64,000 nucleotides of DNA from Aggregicoccus sp. 17bor-14 (GCF_009659535.1 NZ_VJZZ01000005.1:1-64000), one strand, 5' to 3'; positions 23,883-33,150 are shown, numbered from the stretch's first letter. Notes: a model not told the origin generated them from the letters alone. Made by a program: numbers and translations.

Positions 23883-25079
23883 TCAAGGCGCCGGCTTCAT
23901 CGCCCAGATGTCCGCGCCCTCCGCGGGCGCGTAGTGCGGCACGAAGCGCTCGAAGAACTGCGCCCGCCCCTCGCGCCGCACCACGCGCTGCTCCAGGACC
24001 ACGGCGAGCAGCACCGCGAGCGCCACCGCGCCCCTGCGGGCGAGCGCGAAGCGCCCTGCCCCCGCCCACAGCTGCGCCGCGCCGAGTGCCGCGAGGAGGC
24101 AGAGGAAGGGCGCGAGGAAGGCGTTGTACTGGTCCCAGTAGGTGGCCGCCGCGAGGAAGGCTCCGACGGTGAGCACCGCGCCGGTGAACGCGAAGCGCGC
24201 GGCGGCGTCCTCACGCCAGCGGCGCACGGCGAAGAGCGCCCCCACGGCCGCGAGGAGCGCGAGCCCCAGCGCGCCGCGGCCCACGAACATCTCCTGCATC
24301 CGCAGCAGCCGCGAGAGGTCTCCGTCCGGAGGCCTGCGCGCATGGAAGGCGAAGACCTGCTCGAGGAAGCGCCCCGGCGCCTGCAGCGCGAACGGCCCTA
24401 CCAGGACCGCGAGCGCGAGCGCCAGCCCCGCGCCGAAGGCCCCCACGCGCAGCCGTCTCCCCGCCGCCGCGAGCACGCCCGCCACCGCGGCCAGGGCCCA
24501 CAGCTTGATGCTCAGCGCGCCCCCCGCGAGCACGCCCGCCCAGAGGCCCACGCGCCTGCGGCCCTCCTGTAGCGCAGCGAGGCCCGCCCCCGCGCACAGC
24601 AGCCCGAAGAGGTTGAGCGAGGGCTCGAGGAACACCCCGTGCTCCGCCGCGACGCAGACCGGATGGAGCGCGTAGAGCGCGGCCGCGGCCAGCCCTGCCG
24701 CCCGTCCCCAGGCGCGCCACGCGAGCCGCCCGAGCAGCAGCACGTTCGCGCCGCCCACCGCCACGCTCGCCCACCGCGCGAGGGCGAAGACGGTCCCGGG
24801 CTCCACCGCGCGCGCCCACGCGGACACGGGGGCGAGCACGAGCAGCAGCCCCGGCGGATGGACGAAGACGAAGTCGCGGTAGGGCCACACCCCCTGCGTG
24901 AGCAGCGCGGAGGCGGAGAAGTAGACGCCCTCGTCGTAGTCCACCGGCAGCCCCCACGCGCCGGCGCGCAGCAAGGGGTACGCGCGCACGAGCACCGCGA
25001 CGAGCGCGAGCGCGCCCAGCAGCCACGCGGGCCGCAGCCAGGGGGAGGGAGGGAGCGTGTCCGGTGCGGAAGGAGTCAT
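23883..25079 (-). CDS. Multi-pass membrane glycosyltransferase, GT39/ArnT-like
   Basis: A 398-residue inner-membrane protein with about ten hydrophobic spans. The first periplasmic loop carries PVDYDEGVYFSASALLTQG, with the Asp-Glu pair that is catalytic in polyprenol-sugar-dependent GT-C enzymes. It is followed by FVFVHPPGLLLVLAP, also typical of the family. It probably moves a sugar from a lipid carrier onto a lipid or protein outside the membrane. It lies 19 bp downstream of the Rieske oxygenase gene on the same strand, so the two are likely cotranscribed. The acceptor is unknown. Confidence 0.85.
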   Translation of the reverse strand: MTPSAPDTLPPSPWLRPAWLLGALALVAVLVRAYPLLRAGAWGLPVDYDEGVYFSASALLTQGVWPYRDFVFVHPPGLLLVLAPVSAWARAVEPGTVFALARWASVAVGGANVLLLGRLAWRAWGRAAGLAAAALYALHPVCVAAEHGVFLEPSLNLFGLLCAGAGLAALQEGRRRVGLWAGVLAGGALSIKLWALAAVAGVLAAAGRRLRVGAFGAGLALALAVLVGPFALQAPGRFLEQVFAFHARRPPDGDLSRLLRMQEMFVGRGALGLALLAAVGALFAVRRWREDAAARFAFTGAVLTVGAFLAAATYWDQYNAFLAPFLCLLAALGAAQLWAGAGRFALARRGAVALAVLLAVVLEQRVVRREGRAQFFERFVPHYAPAEGADIWAMKPAP

Positions 25080-25098
25080 CGGAGGAGGGCTCGCAGCG

Positions 25099-26190
25099 TC
25101 ACACGCGCATCTTCACGCGCGTCTCGACCATGGTCTCCGCGGCGCTGCCGGGCTCCTGCTGCGCGGGGCGCCCGCGCTCGGCCTGCTGCAGCAGGCGCAG
25201 GATGGCGGGGCCGAGCACGTCCAGCTCGGTGGAGGCGTAGGCCTCGCTGCCGAAGTGGCGCAGCGTCTGGGCCTGGCGTTCGAGCACGCGCGCGTCCTGC
25301 CGGAAGATGTGCAGCGCCACCGGGGTGAGGAAGGGGCGCACGAGCCAGCCGGGCAGCGGGAGGCGGAAGGTGACGACGGCGTAGACGCGCGTGTCGAAGT
25401 CGGACACGGGGGTCATCGCCGAGGTGACGATGAGGTGGCTCTTGTCCCCGAGCCGGTACTCCACCTGCGCGATGGAGGGCATGAGGAAGCGGTCGAAGTG
25501 CTGCACCACGCCGCCGCCCGGCGCGAGCAGCTTTCCGGCGAGCCCGGGCGGCGCGGGCTCGCCGATGTACTCGGCCTCCACGCGCTCGCTGGTGCGGCGC
25601 ACCGCGACCTCGATCTCCCCGCGCGCCTTCTCGGTGCGGAAGAGCCCGCCGTGCAGGAAGGCGGTGTGGGGCACGTCCAGCGTGTTCTCCAGCGTCGCGT
25701 GCAGCGTGCCGGGGGCGCGCACCTCGCGGCGCACGGTGGTGTAGCCGCGCGCATCCAGGAGGGGAAAGCGGAAGGGCTCGTGCGTGGGCTCGGCGCCAGC
25801 GGTGGAGTAGGCCCAGACGAAGCCGTCCTGCTCGCGCGTGGCGAACACCTGCGCGCAGCGGCTCTTCGCCCCCGGCTCTCCGACGAGCCCGGGCACGGCG
25901 CGGCAGGCGCCGCCTGTGTCGAAGCGCCAGCCGTGATAGCCGCACTCGAGCTCCCCGTCGCGCACGCGGCCCAAGCTCAGCGGCACGTTGCGGTGCGGGC
26001 AGCGGTCCAGCAGCGCCGCGGGGCGGCCGCGCGCATCGCGGAAGAGGACGAGGGGCGTGCCCTGCAGCGTGCGCGCGAGCGGCTTCGTGCCCAGCTCGCG
26101 CGAGGCGCAGAGGATGAACCAGCGGTGGGGCAGCTTCACCACGGTGACGTGGGGGCTGCGCGCGGTGGTGGTGTCCTCGGGGCGGGCCAT
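25099..26190 (-). CDS. Rieske non-haem iron oxygenase
   Basis: A 363-residue oxygenase. The Rieske [2Fe-2S] ligands are CPHRN (Cys64, His66) and CGYHGW (Cys83, His86). The catalytic iron site is in LENTLDVPHTAFLHGG (His175 and His180, with a later acid). The C-terminal START-like barrel ends with hydrophobic helices, as in the PaO/vanillate-demethylase group. Substrates in that group include chlorophyll catabolites, sterols and aromatics. The ATG at 26190 is followed at once by a polar N-terminus. It is the first gene of a pair with the GT39-like protein. A lipid or terpenoid substrate is an inference from that partner. Confidence 0.9.
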   Translation of the reverse strand: MARPEDTTTARSPHVTVVKLPHRWFILCASRELGTKPLARTLQGTPLVLFRDARGRPAALLDRCPHRNVPLSLGRVRDGELECGYHGWRFDTGGACRAVPGLVGEPGAKSRCAQVFATREQDGFVWAYSTAGAEPTHEPFRFPLLDARGYTTVRREVRAPGTLHATLENTLDVPHTAFLHGGLFRTEKARGEIEVAVRRTSERVEAEYIGEPAPPGLAGKLLAPGGGVVQHFDRFLMPSIAQVEYRLGDKSHLIVTSAMTPVSDFDTRVYAVVTFRLPLPGWLVRPFLTPVALHIFRQDARVLERQAQTLRHFGSEAYASTELDVLGPAILRLLQQAERGRPAQQEPGSAAETMVETRVKMRV

Positions 26191-26209
26191 GGGCGCCGCA
26201 CAGTGTACA

Positions 26210-26234
26210 TGTCCCCTCTCCCCCTGGGAGAGGG
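26210..26234. repeat. REP-like palindromic element
   Basis: Perfect 9-bp arms ccctctccc (26214-26222) and gggagaggg (26226-26234) with a 3-nt loop, followed by a g-rich tail (ggccgggttgaggga). This matches the look of the ccctctccc...gggagaggg palindromes dispersed in many proteobacterial genomes. Bases 26210-26230 are repeated in inverse orientation at 123-143. Confidence 0.6.
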
Positions 26235-26337
26235 CCGGGTTGAGGGAAGTGGCCTCGCTCCCCGCCTGGGCTACAACGCGCGCGAGCTCCGTGCCCACCT
26301 CGACGTGGGTGGAGCGGCGCTCGAGGAGGGCCGGGCC

Positions 26338-26757
26338 GTGGAAGAGACCAGCGAGACGCACTTTCTGAACGTCGATCTCGAGTTGCGCAGCGATGCTGCG
26401 CTCGCCCCCCTGCTCCAAGCGCTCCAGGGTTTTGCTTTCGCGCTGCACCAGGAGGTGCACTGGGCGGTGCTCGAGCTCGACACACAACCAGCGACCGCTG
26501 AGGAAGCCGTGCTCCTCTTCGCCGATGCGGTGGCCTCGCTCCCCGCATCGGCACGGGCCCTCTGGTACGCGTGCCGCCAGCGGCGTCTGGACATCGGCAT
26601 CCTGGCAGGGGAACGCCCCCACTCCCGGGACTTCGTCCTGTCGCCTGCCGCCGTCGCAGCTCTGAGCGAGATGGCTGCAGAGCTCGCCATCACCGTCTAT
26701 GGCTCGGCCACCTCGCGCGAGAAGCCGCGCGTCCCCCAGACGCCCCCGAGCAGGTAG
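26338..26757 (+). CDS. Hypothetical protein
   Basis: A 139-residue protein read from a GTG at 26338, chosen because gaggaggg lies 7-8 nt upstream. The frame continues upstream but runs into the REP-like palindrome. It starts EETSETHFLNVDLELRSDAA and contains LLQALQGFAFALHQEVHWAV, LWYACRQRRLDIGILAGERP and LSPAAVAALSEMAAELAITV. No signal peptide or membrane span is visible. I do not recognise it with certainty. It looks like a small cytosolic alpha/beta family of myxobacteria that tends to sit alone. No function is proposed. Confidence 0.75.
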   Translation: MEETSETHFLNVDLELRSDAALAPLLQALQGFAFALHQEVHWAVLELDTQPATAEEAVLLFADAVASLPASARALWYACRQRRLDIGILAGERPHSRDFVLSPAAVAALSEMAAELAITVYGSATSREKPRVPQTPPSR

Positions 26758-26946
26758 CCGGGCCGCCCCCTGGCCGCGCTCGACGACCGGAATGCCGTCC
26801 CCACCTCAGGGGCTTGGCCGCCCGCTCGCACTCACGAGACGAGCCGGGTACGCGCCCGATGCCTTCGCCGTCGCGTGGCGACTGCTGGGCACTGCGGAAG
26901 AACGCAGCGCCCCTGCGCGCGTCGGGAGCCGCTATCGTCGCGCGCC

Positions 26947-28746
26947 ATGCGCCCTCTGCCCCCGCTGCTCCTGGCCCTCGCAGTCCTCGGCTGTCACCCG
27001 CGCGCGGACGAGACCCGCCCCGCGCCCGCCGCGCAGGCCCCCGCCCCCGCGCCCGAGTCTCCGCACTTCCAGGTGAGCGTGTCCCCGCAGCTGGCCACCG
27101 CGCCCGCCGATGGCCGCCTCCTCGTCGTCGTCGCGAAGGACGCGTCGATGGAGCCGCGCTTCCAGGTCTCCGGGGACAACGAGAGCGCGCAGCTCTTCGG
27201 CGTGGACGTGAACGGCCTCACCGCCGGGCAGGAGGTGCGCGTGGGGGCGGAGGTTCTCGGCTACCCGCTCGACTCCCTCTCCCAGCTGCCCGCGGGCGAC
27301 TACGTGGTGCAGGCGGTGCTGCACCGCTACGAGACGTTCAAGCGCGCGGACGGGCACACGGTGAAGCTGCCGATGGACCGCGGCGAGGGCCAGCACTGGA
27401 ACCTCGCGCCGGGCAACTGGGTGAGCGCGCCGCAGCGGGTGCACCTGGATCCGAAGTCGGGCGGCCCCATCTCCCTGGTGCTCGACCACGCGCTGCCCGA
27501 GCTGCCGCCCACGCCGGACACGAAGTACGTGAAGCACGTGCGCATCAAGAGCGAGCTGCTCTCGAAGTTCTGGGGGCGCGACATGGAGCTGGCGGCCATC
27601 GTCCTGCTGCCCGAGGGCTTCGACACGCACCCGCAGGCGCGCTACCCGCTGATGGTCGCGCACGGCCACTTCAGCCGCGAGCTCTCCGGCTGGCGCGAGA
27701 CGCCGGCGGACGAGGGGCTTCCCCCGGTGGACAAGGCGGGGCTCGCGCAGGACTGCCCCAACGGCCACGGCAACAAGTGCAACGAGCACGGCTACAAGCG
27801 GATGGTGCAGGAGGCGGGCTACCGCTTCTTCCAGCAGTGGACCGGCAAGGGCTTCCCGCGGGTGCTGCTGATGGAGATCCAGCACGCGAACCCCTACTAC
27901 GACGACTCCTACGCGGTGAACTCCGCGAACGTGGGCCCCTACGGCGACGCCATCGTGAAGGAGCTCATCCCTGCCATCGAGAAGCAGTTCCGCGGCCAGG
28001 GCGCCTGGGCGCGCGGCATGTACGGCGGCTCCACGGGCGGCTGGGAGTCCATCGCGGCGCAGGTGTTCTACCCGGACGACTTCAACGGCGCGGTGGCCAA
28101 CTGCCCGGACCCGGTGGACTTCCGCGCCTACGAGACGGCGAACCTCTACGAGGAGCCCAACGCCTTCTTCTCGGAAGGGCCCTTCCGCCGCACGCCGCGC
28201 GCCTCCACGCGCAACGCCCTGGGGCAGACCAGCGGCACCATCGAGCAGGACAACCGCATGGAGCTGGTGCTGGGTGAGCACTCGCGCTCGGGCGAGCAGT
28301 TCGACATCTGGGAGGCGGTGTACTCGCCGGTCGGTCAGGACGGCTACCCGCAGCGCATCTTCGACAAGCGCACCGGCGCCATCGACCCGCAGGTCGCGGC
28401 CTACTGGCGCGAGCACTACGACCTGAGCCACATCCTCGCGCGCGACTGGGCCACGCTGGGCCCCAAGCTGCAGGGCAAGCTGCGGGTGAACGTGGGCACG
28501 CTGGACACCTACTACCTGGACGGCGCGGTGAAGCTGCTCGAGGAGCGGCTGCAGACCCTGAAGGACCCGAAGCCGGACGTGGTCTTCGCCTACGGGGCGC
28601 GCGACGGGCACTGCTGGAGCGGCGACGCGGAGCACCTCAACTTCGAGTCGCGGCTCACCTACCACGACCGCCATATCCGGCTGCTGGTGGAGCACTTCCT
28701 GCGCACGGCTCCGAAGGGCGCGGACACGCGCAGCTGGCGCTACTAG
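26947..28746 (+). CDS. Secreted esterase-family lipoprotein
   Basis: A 599-residue lipoprotein (signal MRPLPPLLLALAVLGC) with an Ala/Pro-rich linker to about residue 40. Residues ~45-180 are beta-rich. The rest is an alpha/beta-hydrolase of the 'putative esterase' type with the nucleophile elbow MYGGSTGGWES (GxSxGG). A late GARDGHCWSGDAEHLN probably carries the catalytic histidine. The ATG at 26947 gives the signal peptide; the upstream frame does not. The FUSC transporter gene starts 6 bp after its stop, so they act together. One reading is that the esterase releases an aromatic or other acid that FUSC exports. Confidence 0.88.
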   Translation: MRPLPPLLLALAVLGCHPRADETRPAPAAQAPAPAPESPHFQVSVSPQLATAPADGRLLVVVAKDASMEPRFQVSGDNESAQLFGVDVNGLTAGQEVRVGAEVLGYPLDSLSQLPAGDYVVQAVLHRYETFKRADGHTVKLPMDRGEGQHWNLAPGNWVSAPQRVHLDPKSGGPISLVLDHALPELPPTPDTKYVKHVRIKSELLSKFWGRDMELAAIVLLPEGFDTHPQARYPLMVAHGHFSRELSGWRETPADEGLPPVDKAGLAQDCPNGHGNKCNEHGYKRMVQEAGYRFFQQWTGKGFPRVLLMEIQHANPYYDDSYAVNSANVGPYGDAIVKELIPAIEKQFRGQGAWARGMYGGSTGGWESIAAQVFYPDDFNGAVANCPDPVDFRAYETANLYEEPNAFFSEGPFRRTPRASTRNALGQTSGTIEQDNRMELVLGEHSRSGEQFDIWEAVYSPVGQDGYPQRIFDKRTGAIDPQVAAYWREHYDLSHILARDWATLGPKLQGKLRVNVGTLDTYYLDGAVKLLEERLQTLKDPKPDVVFAYGARDGHCWSGDAEHLNFESRLTYHDRHIRLLVEHFLRTAPKGADTRSWRY

Positions 28747-28752
28747 CGGGCC

Positions 28753-30873
28753 ATGCTCACGCGCCGTCTCGTCGAGCACGCGAAGCAGGTGGCGCAGCTG
28801 GCCCCGGTGCGCCCGGCGGTCAAGGCGGGCGTGCGCGCGGCGGTGGCCACGCTCCTGCCCATGGCACTGGTGGGCCCCGCGCACGCGGCCGCGGGGCTGT
28901 GGATGTGCGTGGGCGGCTTCAACGCCTCCTTCGCGGACCGCGGCGGCGCCTACCAGGCCCGCGCGCGCGGCATGAGCGCGGTGGCGCTCGCGTGCGCGGT
29001 CTCGGTGGGCGTGGGCGCGCTCGCGGGGCAGGAGGCGTGGGTGGCCATCCCGGCGACGCTGCTCTGGGTGACGGCCTGCAGCTACCTGGGCGTGTACGGG
29101 GCCACCGCGGCCTTCGTGGGCAACATCGCCGCGAGCGCCTTCGTCATCTCGCTCGCGCTGCCGGTGACGACGCCGCGCGAGGCGCTCGTGCGCGCGGGCG
29201 CGCTGCTGGTGGGCGCGCTGTGGGCCATGCTGCTCTCGCTGCTCCTGTGGCCCATCCGCAGCTACCGTCCTGCGCGGCTCGCAGTGGCGCGCACCCTGCG
29301 GGCGGTGGCGGACTACGGCGCGGCGGTGGGCGCGCAGGCTCCGGGTGCGAGCGCGGAGGGGTGGGCGGCGCTCATCCCCGCGCACCACCCGGCCCTGCGC
29401 GCGACGCTGGAGGAGACGCGCCAGACGCTGGCGGACATCCGCCGCGGGCGCCAGGAGCGCGGCCGCGGCGAGGCGCTGCTCGTGCTGCTACAGAGCGCGG
29501 ACCTCAGCTTCGCGGGGCTGATCGCGCTCGCGGACCTGCTGGAGAGCCTCTCCGCGGCTCCCGCGCTGACGGCCTGGCGCGAGCAGGTCGCGCGGGCGCT
29601 CGCGGAGCTCGCGCAGGCGCAGCGCGAGCTGGCCCGGGTGGCGGAGACGGAGGGACACCCGGCTCCGCCCGCGGCGCTCTCGCCCCTGCCGGAGGCGCTG
29701 CGCGCGGGGCTGCCCTCCAGCCTCGCCGAGGTGGACCGGGCGCGCGCGCAGCACGTGCTGCGGCTGCTGGGGCAGCTGCGCGGCTACGCGGAGACGGCAC
29801 GCGAGGCGGCGCTGGGGCTCTCGAGCGGACACCTGCCCTCCCCTCCGGAGGCGCCGCCGGGGCCAGCCTCCGAGGCCCAGCGCCGGCCGCTGCTCGAGCC
29901 CCTGCGCGAGAACCTCACGGGCTCCTCCATGGTGCTGCGCCACGCGCTGCGGGTGGGTGTCACCACGGCGGCGGCGGTGGCGCTCACGCGCGCGCTGCAC
30001 CAGAGCCACGGCTACTGGGTGACCATCACGGTGCTCACCATCATGCTGCCCAACACGGGCCCTACCTTCCTCAAGGGGCTGCAGCGCGTGGTGGGCACGG
30101 TAGTGGGCGGGGTGCTCGCGGCGCTGGTGGCCGCGTGGCTGCACGACCCGCGCGGGCTGATGGTGCTCTCCTTCTTCACCGTGGCCGCGAGCGTGGCGCT
30201 CATCGCGGTGAACTACGGGCTGTACACCATCTTCCTCACGGTGACCTTCGTGCTGCTCGCGGAGGTGGGCTCGGGGGACTGGAGCCTCGCGGGCGTGCGC
30301 ATCGTCAACACGCTCATCGGCGGCACGCTCGCGCTCGCGGGGACGTGGCTCCTGTGGGAGCGCTCCGAGCACGAGCTGTTCCCCGAGCAGCTCGCCGGGG
30401 CGCTGCGCGCGGATGCCACCTACCTGCACGAGGCGCTGGCCGCCTGGCGCGGGGAGCCGCGCCCTGCGGCGCTCGGAGAGGCGCGGCGCGCGCTGGGGCT
30501 CGCGGCGATCAACGCGGAGGTCTCCTTCCAGCGCCTGCTCTCCGAGCCGCGCAGCCGCCGCGAGCGCATCGAGCCGTGGATGACGCTGATGATGTACACG
30601 CGGCGGCTCGCCACCTCCATCACCGCCATCGCCGCGAGTCCACCGGAGCGCGCGGACGCGCGGGCACCCGAGGGGCTCGCGCAGCTGGAGCAGGTGGCCA
30701 CGGGCGTGCTGGAAGACGTGGCGAACGCCGTGCTGCACGACCGCACGCCGCAGCCCCTGCCCGAGCTGCCGGAGCTCGCCACTCCGCACGAGCCGCTGCT
30801 GCAGGCCCAGCTCGAGCGCGTGGCCCGGCAGCTGCGGGTGCTGCACGCCGCCGCGGCCCGGCGCGCGACCTGA
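28753..30873 (+). CDS. FUSC-family inner-membrane exporter (aromatic acid exporter-like)
   Basis: A 706-residue membrane protein with two hydrophobic halves, about residues 25-160 and 395-540, each with five or six spans. Cytosolic helical domains lie between and after them. The second half holds the family wording HGYWVTITVLTIMLPNTGPT and NTLIGGTLALAGTWLLWERS. Relatives (YccS, AaeB, FusC) export aromatic acids or similar toxic molecules. It is coupled to the esterase gene upstream by a 6-bp gap and converges on the TonB-like gene with 6 bp between stops. No membrane-fusion partner is encoded here. Confidence 0.9.
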   Translation: MLTRRLVEHAKQVAQLAPVRPAVKAGVRAAVATLLPMALVGPAHAAAGLWMCVGGFNASFADRGGAYQARARGMSAVALACAVSVGVGALAGQEAWVAIPATLLWVTACSYLGVYGATAAFVGNIAASAFVISLALPVTTPREALVRAGALLVGALWAMLLSLLLWPIRSYRPARLAVARTLRAVADYGAAVGAQAPGASAEGWAALIPAHHPALRATLEETRQTLADIRRGRQERGRGEALLVLLQSADLSFAGLIALADLLESLSAAPALTAWREQVARALAELAQAQRELARVAETEGHPAPPAALSPLPEALRAGLPSSLAEVDRARAQHVLRLLGQLRGYAETAREAALGLSSGHLPSPPEAPPGPASEAQRRPLLEPLRENLTGSSMVLRHALRVGVTTAAAVALTRALHQSHGYWVTITVLTIMLPNTGPTFLKGLQRVVGTVVGGVLAALVAAWLHDPRGLMVLSFFTVAASVALIAVNYGLYTIFLTVTFVLLAEVGSGDWSLAGVRIVNTLIGGTLALAGTWLLWERSEHELFPEQLAGALRADATYLHEALAAWRGEPRPAALGEARRALGLAAINAEVSFQRLLSEPRSRRERIEPWMTLMMYTRRLATSITAIAASPPERADARAPEGLAQLEQVATGVLEDVANAVLHDRTPQPLPELPELATPHEPLLQAQLERVARQLRVLHAAAARRAT

Positions 30874-30879
30874 CGCTGC

Positions 30880-31815
30880 TCAGTTCGCCTCGAGCAGCTC
30901 CACGCGCTTGTCGAGCGGCGGCGGGATGGCCTTCTTGTCCACCAGGTTCATCACGTCGAAGGTCGCGATGGCCCCCTTCGCGCGGTAGGGCGAGCGGGCC
31001 ATGAACTGGAAGGTCCAGAGGCTGGTGAACTCGGCGCGCCCGCGCACCACTTCGGGCGGAGGCCGCGGCAGGTCGTGCGCCGCGGCGCGCAGGTCCTGGA
31101 TGAGTCCCTTGTCGATGTCGTCGTCGCTCGAGGAGAACACCAGCTCGATGGCGCGCAGCGCGCCGTCCGCGCCCTGCGTGAGCCGCACCTGGGCGCCGAC
31201 GCGGCTCTTGCGGCGGTCCTCGCGCGCCACCCGGCGCACGTTCCACACGGCCTCCAGCACGTCGCGCAGCTGTCCGAAGTAGGCGTGCACGCTGCCGCGC
31301 GCCACGTTCTGCTGCCCCTGGGACTCGCGCAGGATGTTGCCCGCGACGTCCCCCCTGGGCCCGCGCGCCTGCAGCCCGCCCTCGCCTCCCTCCACGCGCA
31401 CGCCGTCGTCGGGCGGTGGCGGAGGCGGCCGCAGCGTGGGGGTGAGCAGCGTGCCGCGGTCTGCGACGGGGGCATCCGCTGCGGGTGCGCGCGGGACGTC
31501 CGAGGCGCTGGGCGCAGCGGCGGGAGGCTGCGCGGCGGGAGGCGCGGCAGGGGCCTGCGCCGTGCGCTCCTCCTTGCGCTTGCGCACGCGCGAGGGCGCA
31601 GCGGCGGGCGCCGGGGGCGGCGCGGGCGCGGACGCCACCTGGGCCGGGGGCGAAGGAGGCAGGTGCACCACCTCCACCTCGAGCGCAGGGGGCCGGGGCG
31701 TCGGCGGTGCGGGGGCTTTCGCGTGCAGGGCGAAGAGCACCAGCAGGTGCAGGGCAAGGCTCACGCCCAGTGCCACCCACCCCGTCCGAGACCTGCGCGC
31801 CGCCATGCGGCGCAA
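30880..31815 (-). CDS. TonB-like energy transducer
   Basis: A 311-residue protein with the TonB layout. There is one N-terminal membrane span (GWVALGVSLALHLLVLFALH), with the histidine seen in TonB anchors. A long Pro/Ala-rich periplasmic spacer follows (residues ~35-145). The globular C-terminus has HAYFGQLRDVLEAVWNVRRV and VGAQVRLTQGADGALRAIEL, like the TonB C-terminal fold. No ExbB/ExbD genes are adjacent, so it must use unlinked ones. An ATG at 31806 (MAARRS) is an equally good start. It is divergent from tspO across 143 bp. Confidence 0.85.
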   Translation of the reverse strand: MRRMAARRSRTGWVALGVSLALHLLVLFALHAKAPAPPTPRPPALEVEVVHLPPSPPAQVASAPAPPPAPAAAPSRVRKRKEERTAQAPAAPPAAQPPAAAPSASDVPRAPAADAPVADRGTLLTPTLRPPPPPPDDGVRVEGGEGGLQARGPRGDVAGNILRESQGQQNVARGSVHAYFGQLRDVLEAVWNVRRVAREDRRKSRVGAQVRLTQGADGALRAIELVFSSSDDDIDKGLIQDLRAAAHDLPRPPPEVVRGRAEFTSLWTFQFMARSPYRAKGAIATFDVMNLVDKKAIPPPLDKRVELLEAN

Positions 31816-31958
31816 TGTACGGGCAGTGCGGGCACGGAGATAGCACTCAGGGAAGCGGGGGCTCCCTGCCGGGCGAGCGACCAGGCCCTGTCCGCCGGCA
31901 CGCCCGCGGAGGCGGACGCATCTTCTCCGCCAGCCCGCAGCCCATTCCCGGAGGCACG

Positions 31959-32453
31959 ATGCAGACGAGTCCCGCGTGGCAGCGCCGCTCGGCGGTGGGC
32001 CTGGGCACCTTCGCCGCTCTTACCGCCGGCGCGGCGACCCTCGGCGCCCGCTCCACGGACGGGGGTACCCAGCGCTGGTACCGCCGCCTGAAGAAGCCCC
32101 CCTTCCAGCCTCCCGCGGCTGCCTTCCCCATCGCATGGACGGCCCTCTACGGGCTCATCGCGCTCTCCGGCTGGCGCGTGTGGCGCAAGCCCTCGGGCGC
32201 CGCACGCTCGCTCGCGCTCGAGCTGTGGGGCGTGCAGCTGGGGCTCAACGCCGCCTGGAGCTGGCTCTTCTTCGGCAAGCGCCGCAAGCGCACCGCGCTC
32301 GCGGACCTGGGGCTCCTCTGGGTGAGCATCGCCGGCTACACCGCGGCCGCCCGGCGCGTGGACCGCCCGGCCGCACGGATGATGGTGCCCTACCTCGGGT
32401 GGGTGGCTTTCGCCGGCGTGCTCAACGCGGAGATCGTGCGCCGCAACCCGTAG
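31959..32453 (+). CDS. tspO: TspO/MBR-family protein
   Basis: A 164-residue five-span membrane protein of the tryptophan-rich sensory / peripheral benzodiazepine receptor family. The diagnostic loop is WYRRLKKPPFQPPAAAFPIA after the first span, followed by WTALYGLIALSGWRVW and LNAAWSWLFFGKRRKR. Relatives bind porphyrins and steroids and modulate stress or photosynthesis genes. The ATG at 31959 follows ggagg. The family usually has about 160 residues, so this is full length. It is divergent from the TonB-like gene, and the downstream gene is 218 bp away. Confidence 0.93.
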   Translation: MQTSPAWQRRSAVGLGTFAALTAGAATLGARSTDGGTQRWYRRLKKPPFQPPAAAFPIAWTALYGLIALSGWRVWRKPSGAARSLALELWGVQLGLNAAWSWLFFGKRRKRTALADLGLLWVSIAGYTAAARRVDRPAARMMVPYLGWVAFAGVLNAEIVRRNP

Positions 32454-32671
32454 CACCTTCGTCCAGCGCGGGGCACCCATTCCTGCGCAGCGCGGGCCGT
32501 GCAGGCGATGCACTCCTCGCGCGCTCCACCTGCCGCTCGCACACGGGCGCTCGCAGGCGCGCTGCGCACAGCGGCCCGCCGCGCGCGCTGGTACCGCGCG
32601 GGCGCTCCCCGCACGCGCGCGTCCTGCGCACCGTCCACCTCCGGGAGGGACCAACGCAGGAGGAGTGCACC

Positions 32672-33139
32672 ATGGCCATCGACATCGGCGCGCAGGTGCG
32701 CCGCGCCTTCGACGAGATCTGGCACAAGGGCAACCTGAGCTTCATCGACCAGAACTGCAGCGCGGACTACGTGAACCACGACGCCTTCGCCGGCGACGTG
32801 GACCGCGAGGGCTTCAAGGGGATCGTGCAGCTGTTCCGCGGCGCCTTCCCGGACCTCCGCTTCCGCATCGACGACGTGCTCGTCAGCGGCTCCAACGCCA
32901 CCGTGCGCTGGACCGCCACCGGCACGCACCGCGGGCAGCTCATGGACATTGCGCCCACCGGCCACCGGGTGGAGGTGCGCGGCATCGGCATCGCGCGCTT
33001 CGCGGGCGACAAGGAGGTGGAGAACTGGGAGATGTGGGACGTGATGGGGCTGATGCAGCAGCTGGGCGCCGCGCCCACCATGTCCGTGCCCACCTCGATG
33101 CACACGGCGCTGCCGCCGCGGCCCGAGCCGCGGCACTGA
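32672..33139 (+). CDS. SnoaL-like ester cyclase / NTF2-fold protein
   Basis: A 155-residue single-domain protein of the SnoaL-like polyketide-cyclase/ester-cyclase family. Visible are RRAFDEIWHKGNLSFIDQNC, SADYVNHDAFAGDVDREGFK, FPDLRFRIDDVLVSG and VRWTATGTHRGQLMDIAPTG, an almost textbook order for the fold. It has no signal peptide. An aggagg ribosome site precedes the ATG at 32672. Such proteins are common and mostly uncharacterised, and there is no polyketide cluster here, so no substrate is proposed. It converges on the cytochrome-like gene with 11 bp between stops. Confidence 0.9.
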   Translation: MAIDIGAQVRRAFDEIWHKGNLSFIDQNCSADYVNHDAFAGDVDREGFKGIVQLFRGAFPDLRFRIDDVLVSGSNATVRWTATGTHRGQLMDIAPTGHRVEVRGIGIARFAGDKEVENWEMWDVMGLMQQLGAAPTMSVPTSMHTALPPRPEPRH

Positions 33140-33150
33140 AGGCACGCGGC

